From: an uncultured Gammaproteobacteria bacterium
Lineage (GTDB): Bacteria; Pseudomonadota; Gammaproteobacteria; Nitrosococcales; Methylophagaceae
Reading direction: 5' to 3'
NCBI GenBank assembly: GCA_905479985.1
Contig: CAJQOM010000012.1
Coordinates: forward strand, 1 to 55,014
Length of the DNA stretch: 55,014 nucleotides
Numbering within the stretch: the first letter of the stretch is position 1; each line of letters starts with the position of its first letter. Positions 15,437 through 24,311 of this stretch are shown piece by piece. The notes below the pieces were generated by a model. That model did not search any database. It was not told the DNA's origin and saw nothing but the letters and a program-made list of their open reading frames with translations. A program made the translations under genes and the position numbers.

Positions 15437-16813
15437 ATGAAAAATAATAATCAAGATCTAACGCTAATAAAAAAAATACTTGAAATATACGATCAGAAAT
15501 TTATAGCAGGCTATCTCAATGAGCTGGGCGAAGATAGCTGGAATCGTGAATTGATTAATCGATGGTTAAAAGGAAAGCTACAGGCTAAATTATCATATAG
15601 GGAAACAGTACATTTAAGAAAATTGCTGCCCAGTCCACCTTTTAACAAGCAGCACGAATTCACCTTCATAGATCTTTTTGCTGGTATTGGTGGAATAAGG
15701 AAAGGATTTGAATTGACGGGTGGAAAATGTGTTTTCACAAGTGAGAATGATAAATTTGCGTTAAAGACTTATAAGGCAAATTATTATAATGATCCAAAAA
15801 CACATACATTTGCTGAAGATATAAGAAATGTTACTTTGAGTAATAACGAGGATGTTTCAGAAAAACAGTCATACAATCATATAAAAAGTGTAATACCTGA
15901 TCACGACGTGTTGTTAGCAGGGTTTCCTTGCCAACCTTTTTCTCTTGCAGGTGTATCAAAAAAAAATTCTCTTGGAAAAGAACATGGTTTTGAATGTATA
16001 ACTCAAGGGACCTTATTTTTTGATGTCGCGAGAATTTTGGCAGCAAAAAAACCTGCTGTATTCATGTTGGAAAACGTTAAGAATCTCAAAAGCCATGACA
16101 AGGGAAATACATTCAGGATTATTCTTGAAACTCTAGATGAGCTGGGCTACCACGTTTCTGATACAACTTTTGAAGGCAAGCGAGATCCTAAAATAATTGA
16201 TGGCCAGAATTTCCTGCCACAACATCGTGAAAGATTAGTCTTAGTTGGTTTTAGAAGAGATTTGGATATTCATAAAGAATTCACCTTGCAAGATATACAA
16301 AAAAAATACCCTTCCCAAATTCCTTCATTTAAAGATTTATTAGAAAAACGAATAGACAAAAAATATATTTTGACTGAAGGTTTATGGGAATATCTTTATA
16401 ACTATGCAAAAAAACATAAGTTAAAAGGTAATGGTTTTGGCTTTGGACTTATTAAGCCTCGGAATAAGAGTAGCGTAACAAGAACTTTATCTGCACGATA
16501 TCATAAGGATGGCTCTGAAATTTTAATTGATAGGGGATGGAGTATGCGCACTGGAGAAAGAAATTTTAGAGATATTAATAATATGAAAAAAAGGCCTCGA
16601 CGCTTAACACCTCGTGAATGTGCGAGATTGATGGGGTTTGATGCACCTAAGAGTTCAAGTTTTGTTATCCCCGTTTCAGATACTCAGGCATATAGACAGT
16701 TTGGGAATTCTGTCGTAGTACCAGTATTTACTGCTGTAGCTGAATTAATGAAACCAAGGATTTTAAAAGCACAAAAGGTGTTGGATGAGAAGAATGCATG
16801 TAGAGCTGCTTAG
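15437..16813 (+). CDS. dcm: DNA cytosine-5 methyltransferase, Dcm/EcoRII type
   Basis: The 458-residue protein aligns with E. coli Dcm along its full length: an N-terminal helical extension (residues 1-75), [16 protein letters not shown] (SAM loop), catalytic C165 in [33 protein letters not shown] (ENV motif), [18 protein letters not shown] (QxRxR motif), a target-recognition region with [19 protein letters not shown], and [13 protein letters not shown] with FGNSVVVPV. Dcm and M.EcoRII methylate the second cytosine of CCWGG, and close similarity in the recognition region makes that the expected target. Five co-directional genes for restriction follow, so it is probably the protecting methylase. 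No Vsr repair gene accompanies it. Confidence 0.95.
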   Translation: MKNNNQDLTLIKKILEIYDQKFIAGYLNELGEDSWNRELINRWLKGKLQAKLSYRETVHLRKLLPSPPFNKQHEFTFIDLFAGIGGIRKGFELTGGKCVFTSENDKFALKTYKANYYNDPKTHTFAEDIRNVTLSNNEDVSEKQSYNHIKSVIPDHDVLLAGFPCQPFSLAGVSKKNSLGKEHGFECITQGTLFFDVARILAAKKPAVFMLENVKNLKSHDKGNTFRIILETLDELGYHVSDTTFEGKRDPKIIDGQNFLPQHRERLVLVGFRRDLDIHKEFTLQDIQKKYPSQIPSFKDLLEKRIDKKYILTEGLWEYLYNYAKKHKLKGNGFGFGLIKPRNKSSVTRTLSARYHKDGSEILIDRGWSMRTGERNFRDINNMKKRPRRLTPRECARLMGFDAPKSSSFVIPVSDTQAYRQFGNSVVVPVFTAVAELMKPRILKAQKVLDEKNACRAA

Positions 16814-16814
16814 T

Positions 16815-16885
16815 TGATGTGTTTTGAGCTCAACGCAGGTCATACGAAATAAAAGATGGTAAGTAGTGAGTCTGAAAACACATCA
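16815..16885. promoter_or_regulatory. 11-bp inverted repeat between dcm and the SNF2 gene
   Basis: TGATGTGTTTT (16815-16825) and AAAACACATCA (16875-16885) are perfectly complementary, 49 bases apart. They almost fill the 100-base gap between the methyltransferase and the SNF2 ATPase, the only large gap in the operon. It could be an operator, or an mRNA structure that lowers or delays expression of the restriction genes relative to methylase. Confidence 0.5.
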
Positions 16886-16913
16886 TTCAAGTTATTAGGT
16901 ACTTAAGGATAAG

Positions 16914-18815
16914 ATGACAAAATTCATTATTCAGAATTCTCAGCTAGTGTTAGAAAGTAAAGGGGAAATAATATCACCTACTGCTGATGAGATATATCGT
17001 TCGGTTATTGAAGGGGAACAGGTATGGTCTGACTTAGCACCAGGTAAAAGTGACATACCTGAAGGGGTGGTATTTTCAAGATATTCTGTTAATGCAAAAA
17101 TGGTGCTGGAACGTGATATTGAGAATTCCAATCCTAGTATACGTATTACATACTTCCATAATTCTAATGAATTGAAATTGTTTCAACCATTGATAAGTGA
17201 TGTTGATCACCTCATTTATGAAGGGGTGTGGTATCCAATTGATGTTACATCAGTCGCTGAGGTGGATAGGCTATTAACCGAGACAGGAGTCAAGGTTGGG
17301 ATAATCAAGTCATTAAAAATCTTTTTAAAATTAAAGCAAGTAGCATCGGGAAACTATTATTTCGAGGATCGGACGGCATCGGAAATTTTCACACCTTTCA
17401 CATTCATTCCTGATAAGAAAGGTGCTCCGAATGGTATCTGTGCAGAATTATATCCATATCAATTAGATGGTTGGAATTGGCTTCGCTTTATTGTATCTGA
17501 AAATGTAGGTGGATTACTTGCTGATGAAATGGGGCTAGGAAAAACGCTACAAATTATTAGTGTTTTGACTGACTCAGGTGGCGAACCTTTATTCCCAGCA
17601 CTGATAGTGGCGCCTGGAAGTTTACTTGAAAATTGGACAAGAGAAATAAAGCGGTTTTCTCCAAAACTATCTATACTTAAACATCATGGTCCGAGTAGGA
17701 CTGGTGATCCTAAACAACTCAAAAAGTCTGACATTGTTATTACAACATATGAGTCCATTGTCAGAGACAATTCCCTTATGCTTATGGTCGATTGGGGAAT
17801 AGTAGTTATCGATGAAGCGCAAAACATAAAGAATCCTAATGCAAAAAGAACCCATGCACTGAAAAGGCTGAATCGAAAAGTTGCAATAGCAGTTACAGGT
17901 ACACCTGTAGAGAATCGACTAACTGATATATGGTCCATTTTAGATTTTATTATTCCAGGATATTTGGGCAGCCAACCTGATTTTGAAAGGAGGTTTTGTA
18001 ACGATTTTGATGGGGGGGTGCTTCTAGAACCATTCATTTCACCAATAATTTTGAGAAGGACAATTTCATTAGTTGCGAGTGACCTTCCGGAGAGAATTGA
18101 TATTCCTCAGGCAATTAAGTTAGAGCCTGATGAGGCCAGATATTACGAAACTATTAGAGCTGACATATTTCAACAATATGAAGCAGGAGCCTCACTTGTT
18201 GCATTGTCATCTCTCAGGATGTTTTGTTCTCATCCTATGCTTTATGATAATGAGGAGCGTTGGCTTAGTGATTTAGATTCAAACGTTGTTTCATTCTCTA
18301 AATTTCAGAGATTCGATGAAATAATTCAAGAGATTATTGAATGTAAGGATAAAGTAATTGTTTTTACTTCATTTACAAAGATGTCAGATTTAATTGCAAA
18401 TCATATTAAGAAAAAATATAAAATTTTTGTCGGTTGCCTTGATGGTAGATTACCAATTGATGAGAGACAAACTCTTATAGATGATTTTTCTAATATTTCA
18501 GGTTCTGCTGTCTTAGTACTTAATCCACGTGCTGGTGGTGCAGGATTAAATATTACAGCTGCAAATCATGTGATTCATTACAATTTGGAATGGAATCCTG
18601 CACTTGAAGATCAAGCATCTGCAAGAGCGTATAGGAAAGGCCAAATTAAGCCAGTTACAGTCCATAGACTTTTTATTGCTGATTCAGTGGAAGAGGTAAT
18701 TAATGAAAGACTACAGAGGAAACGCGGAGTATCTGAGGCCGCAGTTGTCGGTATAACTGGAAAAGATGAAGACTATAATGATATTGTAGCTGCTTTACAG
18801 CGTTCACCACTCTGA
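16914..18815 (+). CDS. SNF2-family DNA-dependent ATPase/translocase
   Basis: The 633-residue protein has a unique N-terminal region (1-175) and a full SNF2 motor. Visible motifs are LYPYQLDGWNWL, Walker A ADEMGLGKT (about 203-211), the motif II variant VVIDEAQNIKN (about 298-308), VTGTPVENRL, and in the second lobe IVFTSFTKMSDL, LVLNPRAGGAGLNIT and DQASARAYRKGQ (about 565-576). SNF2 proteins move on double-stranded DNA without strand separation. In bacterial restriction loci they supply translocation or remodelling of incoming DNA. The start has an AAGGA ribosome site. The EcoRII-N gene follows after 11 bases. Confidence 0.92.
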   Translation: MTKFIIQNSQLVLESKGEIISPTADEIYRSVIEGEQVWSDLAPGKSDIPEGVVFSRYSVNAKMVLERDIENSNPSIRITYFHNSNELKLFQPLISDVDHLIYEGVWYPIDVTSVAEVDRLLTETGVKVGIIKSLKIFLKLKQVASGNYYFEDRTASEIFTPFTFIPDKKGAPNGICAELYPYQLDGWNWLRFIVSENVGGLLADEMGLGKTLQIISVLTDSGGEPLFPALIVAPGSLLENWTREIKRFSPKLSILKHHGPSRTGDPKQLKKSDIVITTYESIVRDNSLMLMVDWGIVVIDEAQNIKNPNAKRTHALKRLNRKVAIAVTGTPVENRLTDIWSILDFIIPGYLGSQPDFERRFCNDFDGGVLLEPFISPIILRRTISLVASDLPERIDIPQAIKLEPDEARYYETIRADIFQQYEAGASLVALSSLRMFCSHPMLYDNEERWLSDLDSNVVSFSKFQRFDEIIQEIIECKDKVIVFTSFTKMSDLIANHIKKKYKIFVGCLDGRLPIDERQTLIDDFSNISGSAVLVLNPRAGGAGLNITAANHVIHYNLEWNPALEDQASARAYRKGQIKPVTVHRLFIADSVEEVINERLQRKRGVSEAAVVGITGKDEDYNDIVAALQRSPL

Positions 18816-18826
18816 GGCAAAGGATT

Positions 18827-19234
18827 ATGCATACAGTTGCAAAAACATTAAGTGCAAACGATACATCTGAAACAAACGCCCACCAAGCAGGAATATTAGT
18901 ACCTAAAGACCCCAGTATTCTTAGCTTTTTCCCACAACTTAGCAAAGAGGATAAGAATCCTCGTTCTCATATCATTTTTGAAGATCAAGATGGTTCTAAG
19001 TGGGAATTTGCCTTTATCTATTACAATAATAAATTTTTTGGCGGTACTAGGAACGAATATAGATTAACAAGAATGACAAAATATATTCGCACATCACAAC
19101 TTAGTTCTGGTGATGACGTGATCTTCACTAAAGTGAACGAAAAATATCAAGTCAATTATGAGCGTAAAAATAGTGTTGTAAATAAGGCTGGAGTACTGAA
19201 GTTAGGATCAAACTGGAAAGTAATCCAAATCTAG
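18827..19234 (+). CDS. Stand-alone EcoRII N-terminal (B3-like) DNA-binding protein
   Basis: This 135-residue protein corresponds to the N-terminal effector domain of restriction enzyme EcoRII. The signature AKTLSANDTSETNAHQAGIL-VPK (residues 5-27) and IYYNNKFFGGTRNEYRLTRM (about 64-83) match EcoRII's LSANDTGATGGHQVGLYIP and IYYNSRHFGKTRNEKRITRW as I recall them. In EcoRII this pseudobarrel binds CCWGG and gates the C-terminal nuclease. Here the PD-(D/E)xK nuclease half is completely absent, so the protein can read CCWGG but not cut. It lies between the SNF2 and GHKL genes with gaps of 11 and 12 bases. Its role as a separate site reader is inference. Confidence 0.9.
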   Translation: MHTVAKTLSANDTSETNAHQAGILVPKDPSILSFFPQLSKEDKNPRSHIIFEDQDGSKWEFAFIYYNNKFFGGTRNEYRLTRMTKYIRTSQLSSGDDVIFTKVNEKYQVNYERKNSVVNKAGVLKLGSNWKVIQI

Positions 19235-19246
19235 CAGGAGGAAAAA

Positions 19247-20845
19247 GTGACACATTCTGATTCAATACAAGTAGTTTTACCTGATCCTAGACGAATGATA
19301 GAAGGTTTACGGGATACTGGTTATGAGTTCCATACTTCTGTAGCAGATATTTTAGATAATTCTATAGCTGCTGAGGCTGAATTAATTGATCTGAAGATTA
19401 CCTTAGATTATAGAGGAGCAGTTAGGGTATCGATCGCAGATAATGGGTATGGTATGAACGAGGCTGGCCTTGTTGATGCAATGCAATATGGTGCTAAAGA
19501 AAGACCGAACCCAGCTAGCCTTGGAAAATATGGATTAGGGTTAAAAACTGCTTCCACCGCTTTTTGTCGAAGACTGTCTCTTATTTCACGTAATTCAGGT
19601 GATTCACCACTAGCCATGGCTACATGGGACCTTGACCATGTTGGAGATAAAAATGCATGGGAATTACTTATAAGTCAAAACCCAGATGAAGAGGCGGGAG
19701 AGCATCTAAATTCTATTTCACTTAATGGTTCTGGAACGATAGTTGTCTGGACAAAAGTTGATCGTTTAATGAAGGAGTATGACAATCCAACAGGTGTTCA
19801 TGCACAAAAGGCACTCGGGAAGAAAATTCAAAGTCTGAAAGAACATATTGCGATGGTATACCAACGTTTTTTGGATCCAAAAGACGAGAGAGCAAGAAAT
19901 ATAATAATTAAAGTAAATGACGAAACCATCACTGCTTGGGATCCATTCGCGATAAAGTATTCAGAATTAGTTGCTGAACAATCAATTGAAGTTTTGACCC
20001 CAAGTGGTGCCGAGGCAGAATTTACTGTTAAAGCATATATTTTGCCTCGAGTAGAGGAGTTTCCATCTGATAGTGCTGTAAAAGAGGCTAAAACTGCACC
20101 TAATAGACAAGGTATTTACGTATATCGTGAAAACCGCTTGATAGTTGATGCAACCTGGTTAAATTTATATAAACTTGAAACTCACTATCAGTTGATACGA
20201 GTTGAGTTTTCATTTGATCATGCGTTAGATGAGGCATTTCATCTTGACATTATGAAGTCGCAAATCATTCTGAATGATGATTTGTTAAAGTGGCTAAAAG
20301 ATGAGTTCTTGCCGGCACCACGTCGAGAAGCGAACAATAGATCAAGAAAAGGTCAGCAGAAAGTTATTAGCGAACAAAGCCATGGGGCACATGATAATTC
20401 AAACAGTAATATACGAACCCGAGAATTAGCCGCTGGTGGTGCAAAGGTGTCAATTTCAGATAAGGATAAGGGTGAAGTTCTTGTAGAAAATAAGAAAGGT
20501 AAGTTTATACTGAAAATACCCGTTGAATCTGCTACTAATCCAAACGAAGTATACGTGCAACCAGTAGAAAGTATAAATAATGGCTTACTTTATGAACCGG
20601 CCTTAATTAATAAAAGTAGAGCTGTAAAAATTAATACGGCCCATCCGTATTATCATAAAATTTATCTTCCAAATCTTAAAGAAAGCGTGACGATACAAGG
20701 TATGGATGCGCTTCTATGGGCACTCTGTGTGGCAGAGTTGACAACAATAAGTGATACTACCGCTGATAGCTTTAAAGACCTAAGGTACGAGCTTTCTCGT
20801 ATTTTAGATAAACTTGTTGAAACATTGCCTGAGGCTGAGGAATAG
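19247..20845 (+). CDS. MORC/MutL-like GHKL ATPase
   Basis: The 532-residue protein has an N-terminal GHKL ATP-binding fold: N box ADILDNSIAA with N38 (residues 33-42), G1 box IADNGYGM with D65, and G2 box LGKYGLGLKTAS (92-103). Aspartate (D34) occupies the place of the usual catalytic glutamate. A transducer-like region follows to about residue 360 and includes an invariant-looking K/R cluster (RQGIYVYRENRLI). The tail has a basic linker (NNRSRKGQQK) and a distinct C-terminal domain. Such ATPases form ATP-closed clamps, and MORC/MutL-like members are known from restriction loci with SNF2 ATPases and methylases. The start is GTG after AGGAGG. The following gene begins 7 bases after the stop. 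Confidence 0.88.
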   Translation: MTHSDSIQVVLPDPRRMIEGLRDTGYEFHTSVADILDNSIAAEAELIDLKITLDYRGAVRVSIADNGYGMNEAGLVDAMQYGAKERPNPASLGKYGLGLKTASTAFCRRLSLISRNSGDSPLAMATWDLDHVGDKNAWELLISQNPDEEAGEHLNSISLNGSGTIVVWTKVDRLMKEYDNPTGVHAQKALGKKIQSLKEHIAMVYQRFLDPKDERARNIIIKVNDETITAWDPFAIKYSELVAEQSIEVLTPSGAEAEFTVKAYILPRVEEFPSDSAVKEAKTAPNRQGIYVYRENRLIVDATWLNLYKLETHYQLIRVEFSFDHALDEAFHLDIMKSQIILNDDLLKWLKDEFLPAPRREANNRSRKGQQKVISEQSHGAHDNSNSNIRTRELAAGGAKVSISDKDKGEVLVENKKGKFILKIPVESATNPNEVYVQPVESINNGLLYEPALINKSRAVKINTAHPYYHKIYLPNLKESVTIQGMDALLWALCVAELTTISDTTADSFKDLRYELSRILDKLVETLPEAEE

Positions 20846-20852
20846 ATACTCG

Positions 20853-21701
20853 GTGCATATTGAATCTAGAGATATAGCTCGAATAGTTACAATTAACACG
20901 GGTCTAAAATTTAATGGAAGACATGGTGTTGATAGTGGCAATCAGTGGATAGAGCTGCACTTAGATGGACATGCGAAGTCTAGTACTTTCACAATTAAAG
21001 CCATTATTGGGTGGCGGCATATTGAAGTACTCTTTAAGCCAGGCGCATATGCTGGTGAGCTTTTAACCATCATGCGTAATTCTGACTATGATTCGCGGAA
21101 TTTATTTATAAGCTTGCTAGAAGATACCCGAGAAAAAGGAACAGCGGTTTCGTTAAGTATTAATGACAGGAATTTTGATTTTAATGAGAAATCTCTTTGG
21201 GATAATAAGTGGGTAAAAATAGCATTGGGTTTTCGAGTTGGGCAGATAGACCTAAGTGCCTATGGAGAAAACGATGCACATAAAATAGTTCAAAATTTGA
21301 TTAGTAGTATGGCTGCGACAGTTATATCTCTTATGCCTATAGAAAAAAATACTAGTGAAGAAACAGAAAATGAACAGTATCCTGAAGGAGCAAGCGTCTC
21401 TATAGAAGTTAACCGATATGAGCGCGATCCGAGAAATAGAGCGGCAGCTCTTGCTATTCATGGGTATGCATGCATGGCATGTGGGGTGTTGATGTCCAAT
21501 ATTTATGGTGATATTGTCGATGGTTTTATTGAAGTTCATCATACCAAGCCAATTTCACAACTTGGAAAAGACTACCTTATCAATCCTGTTGAAGATCTAT
21601 TACCTCTTTGCCCTAACTGTCACTCAGTTATTCATCGAAGGGACCCTCCTTATACGTTAAGTGAGCTGAAGGCATTGCTGGTTGAGAAATCCGAAGAATA
21701 G
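20853..21701 (+). CDS. HNH endonuclease with novel N-terminal domain
   Basis: The 282-residue product ends in an HNH/McrA-like nuclease domain: two zinc knuckles, CMAC (about 206-209) and CPNCH, flank VHHTKP (about 226-231) with the catalytic histidine pair, then N in LINPVEDLLPLC. Residues 1-165 form an unrecognised alpha/beta domain. A short acidic linker (NTSEETENEQYPEG) joins the halves. I chose the GTG at 20853 because it avoids overlap with the GHKL gene and follows GAGG; a TTG start upstream would overlap it by 32 bases. In the operon it is the only obvious nuclease, so it is the probable DNA-cutting subunit. Confidence 0.87.
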   Translation: MHIESRDIARIVTINTGLKFNGRHGVDSGNQWIELHLDGHAKSSTFTIKAIIGWRHIEVLFKPGAYAGELLTIMRNSDYDSRNLFISLLEDTREKGTAVSLSINDRNFDFNEKSLWDNKWVKIALGFRVGQIDLSAYGENDAHKIVQNLISSMAATVISLMPIEKNTSEETENEQYPEGASVSIEVNRYERDPRNRAAALAIHGYACMACGVLMSNIYGDIVDGFIEVHHTKPISQLGKDYLINPVEDLLPLCPNCHSVIHRRDPPYTLSELKALLVEKSEE

Positions 21702-21721
21702 AAAAATACTGAGTATAAAAA

Positions 21722-23149
21722 ATGGATATTTTATATGTGGAATTTAATACGACTGCTCTGAAAGAGAACTTAATTAATGTTACTCAAGCAGCTATTCCAA
21801 ATGTAAAGATTAGTGATTTTCAGTCTAAAGAAACGGCAATTGAATTTTGTAGAAATAATCTAATAGATGTCTTCATTATAAGTCTTGATGGCTTTTCAAA
21901 TGAGGATGGGGGTAATGCCTTAATTATAGAAGCTATGGGGTATCTTCAAGAGATCATAAATATAGCCCCACATACTCCGGTATATTTCATCGGCAGCTCA
22001 GAATTAAATATTCAAATTACTAATCAATTATTGTCATCATCACATCATGTAGATGTATGGGGTGATAGAGCTTCCTCACCAACAATTAAGGTTCTGTCAA
22101 AGGATGATCTAGATTATTTATTACAAGAACTTATTCAAATATCAACCTCACTTATACAGCTAGAAGGAATCACGATAAATTCAGGAGGAACAATGCTTTC
22201 TTTATCTCCTGTACAAAAACGAATTTTAAGGATATTTGCAAGGAAGTTTAAAGGAAAGCGCTGTTATGTGAAATCTCTAGATGCCGGTCTATCTGGATCT
22301 AGGGTACTTCAGCTTGAAATAAAGGATATGAATGATGCCTCTAGAGTACATGCTATTGCAAAGTTAGATGACATAAAAAATATAGATATTGAGGTGAATA
22401 ATTATTATCAAGATATATCGAGATTGCCAGTTCGAGCATATGCACCTCAAGTTGGGACGGTCAAAGGTGAGACATCTAATTCAGCTGGTGTATTTTATAG
22501 ATTACTAAAGCCAAGTGATGTCCCGTTGTTCAAGGTAGCTACAATGGATGATGATCGAGCGACGCAGGTTGTAATTAAATTAAGAGAGTTGTTAGATTCT
22601 TGGTACTCGAATAGTCCAATAGAAATAATTAGCATAGGTAGTATTCGAGAGAAATTCCTTTCTAACCAAGAGGTAAGTGGCTTGAGCGAAAAGTACAACT
22701 TAGACTGGATCCAAGAGATTGAGCGTATTGAGGTTAATGCGAGAAAATCATGTATACATGGTGATTTACATGGGGAGAATATTTTTGTAAGTGATAATAA
22801 TGAACCTGTAATTATTGATTTTGGAGATGTCGGTGAGGGTCATTCGGTACTAGATCCTATAACGTTAGAATTATCGTTATTTACTCATCCAAGTGTAAGA
22901 GAAAAGCTCACATGGCAACCTGATCTGGAAATTTCGTCTTGGCAGAATTTAGAGACATATTTACATGATTGCCCATATTCTAATTTTATAAAGGAATGTA
23001 GAAATTGGAGTTATAGCATAGCTGGCGATGATCTAGCGGTTAATGCAGGTGCATATGGTTATTTATTACGACAGCTAAAATATGATGATGTTGATGAAGA
23101 TTTAATTTTGAAACTTTTGCTGTCAATTAAAGAGTCTATCTTAAGTTAA
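21722..23149 (+). CDS. Pseudo-receiver/APH-like kinase fusion protein
   Basis: The 475-residue protein joins two domains. Residues 1-150 resemble a response-regulator receiver (MDILYVEFN..., LIDVFIISLDG), but the phosphoacceptor position carries S54 instead of aspartate and the acidic pair is reduced to E7. Residues 180-475 are an aminoglycoside-phosphotransferase/choline-kinase-like fold with HAIAKLDD (ATP lysine), the catalytic loop CIHGDLHGENIFV (about 343-355) and the metal motif VIIDFGDVG (about 363-371). It is the last gene of the defence operon, 20 bases after the HNH gene. A drug-modifying role is unlikely in this context. A regulatory or toxin-like phosphorylation role in the system is inference. 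Confidence 0.8.
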   Translation: MDILYVEFNTTALKENLINVTQAAIPNVKISDFQSKETAIEFCRNNLIDVFIISLDGFSNEDGGNALIIEAMGYLQEIINIAPHTPVYFIGSSELNIQITNQLLSSSHHVDVWGDRASSPTIKVLSKDDLDYLLQELIQISTSLIQLEGITINSGGTMLSLSPVQKRILRIFARKFKGKRCYVKSLDAGLSGSRVLQLEIKDMNDASRVHAIAKLDDIKNIDIEVNNYYQDISRLPVRAYAPQVGTVKGETSNSAGVFYRLLKPSDVPLFKVATMDDDRATQVVIKLRELLDSWYSNSPIEIISIGSIREKFLSNQEVSGLSEKYNLDWIQEIERIEVNARKSCIHGDLHGENIFVSDNNEPVIIDFGDVGEGHSVLDPITLELSLFTHPSVREKLTWQPDLEISSWQNLETYLHDCPYSNFIKECRNWSYSIAGDDLAVNAGAYGYLLRQLKYDDVDEDLILKLLLSIKESILS

Positions 23150-23262
23150 ATGTTGTGCAACACTGTTTTTATTTCAGAAAACCATTAATCAAAGATCCTA
23201 AAAAATTGTAATAAAACCTGATTGTAATTAATAATAAAGCAATTTTCTATATGTTTAATTCA
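23150..23262. other. Right flank of the defence island
   Basis: A+T-rich spacer between the last defence gene and rlmF, whose stop codons face each other. A short stem TGTTG/CAACA (23152-23163) followed by TGTTTTT may end the operon. No direct repeat shared with the left flank was seen. Confidence 0.4.
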
Positions 23263-24213
23263 TTAGCTATATGTCCAAGCTAATATCCGTGTAATTTTAT
23301 TGCCTTGTGCCATTTCTATTTGCCGTATATCAGTGGCACCCAGCTTACGAAGCAATTTTGTTGATGGCTTTAGGTTGTCACTTTTTGACACTAGGCTTGT
23401 GAACCAGTGACATTGCGTGGCAAAGTCCTTACTTTCTTTTATCATTTTTTTAAGGAATAGTCGTTCGCCGCCATTACACCATAGTTCGGCTTGTTGGCCA
23501 CCAAAGTTAAGGGTGGGTGAGTTTGGTTTTTTAGGGCCTGGTGTTTTATCGATTTGTTCACCACGATTGCGTGTGAGGTTGTTGACCTTTTGTTGGTTGC
23601 CTTTGAGTGCTTCTTCTTGTGAGGCATGGAAGGGTGGGTTACAGACGGTGACATCAAAATAATCATCTGCTTGAATGATGCCTTTAAACATCTGGTTTTT
23701 ATCGGCTTGCAAACGCAGTTCAAACTCACTTTTAAGTGATGGATTACTGGTGATGATGGCTGCTACGTTATCCAGTGATTGTTGATTAATATCGCTGCCA
23801 ACACATTGCCAACCGTATAGTTGGTGGGCTAATAGTGGGTAGATGCCATTGGCACCTGTGCCTATATCGAGCAGGGTGATGTTTGATTTGGTTGGGGCTT
23901 TGTTAGTCGTCGTTTGATCTATGCCGAGTAATTCGGCGATGTGGTGGATGTAATCTGCTCTGCCGGGAATGGGTGGGCACAGTGCGCCTTGTGGAATGTG
24001 CCAGTTAACAATGTTGTAGTGGTGTTTTAACAGTGCGGTGTTGAGGGCATTGACAGCCAGTGGGTTGGCAAAGTCGATGGAGAGGTTACCGTGATCATTG
24101 GTTTTGACATAGTTTGAAAGTGTTGGATAGCTGCTGGTGAGGGCTGGGAAGTCATAACCCGCTTGATGGCTATTTCTGGGGTGTAAGCCTTTACGACGTT
24201 TGGGTGTTTGCAT
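23263..24213 (-). CDS. rlmF: 23S rRNA (adenine-1618-N6)-methyltransferase
   Basis: The 316-residue protein has the RlmF opening KGLHPRNSHQAGYDF, SIDFANPLAVNALNTALLKHHY, NWHIPQGALCPPIPGRADYIHH, the SAM-binding LLDIGTGANGIYPLLA and the N6-adenine catalytic motif NPPF (VTVCNPPFHAS). It methylates A1618 of 23S rRNA. The ATG at 24213 (MQTPKRRKGLHPRN) gives the same N-terminus as E. coli RlmF; a GTG nine codons upstream is possible, and neither has a clear ribosome site. It borders the right edge of the A+T-rich defence island and runs towards it. Confidence 0.93.
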   Translation of the reverse strand: MQTPKRRKGLHPRNSHQAGYDFPALTSSYPTLSNYVKTNDHGNLSIDFANPLAVNALNTALLKHHYNIVNWHIPQGALCPPIPGRADYIHHIAELLGIDQTTTNKAPTKSNITLLDIGTGANGIYPLLAHQLYGWQCVGSDINQQSLDNVAAIITSNPSLKSEFELRLQADKNQMFKGIIQADDYFDVTVCNPPFHASQEEALKGNQQKVNNLTRNRGEQIDKTPGPKKPNSPTLNFGGQQAELWCNGGERLFLKKMIKESKDFATQCHWFTSLVSKSDNLKPSTKLLRKLGATDIRQIEMAQGNKITRILAWTYS

Positions 24214-24311
24214 ATTGCTTTGTCGTTGGCGTGTGGTCACGGTGGTGAGTCTAAAGGGTTAGAGAGTGAAGGTTATTATAAGCTGAAGTGTACGTTGGCA
24301 GCTTTAAAAAT

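Noticed and set aside
21722-23149. Aminoglycoside resistance gene
   Set aside because: The kinase motifs are APH-like, but the N-terminal pseudo-receiver and its place in a restriction operon argue against a drug-modifying enzyme.
15092-23262. Attachment sites (direct repeats) bounding the defence island
   Set aside because: No convincing direct repeat shared by the two flanks and no integrase or tRNA gene at either edge was found by eye.
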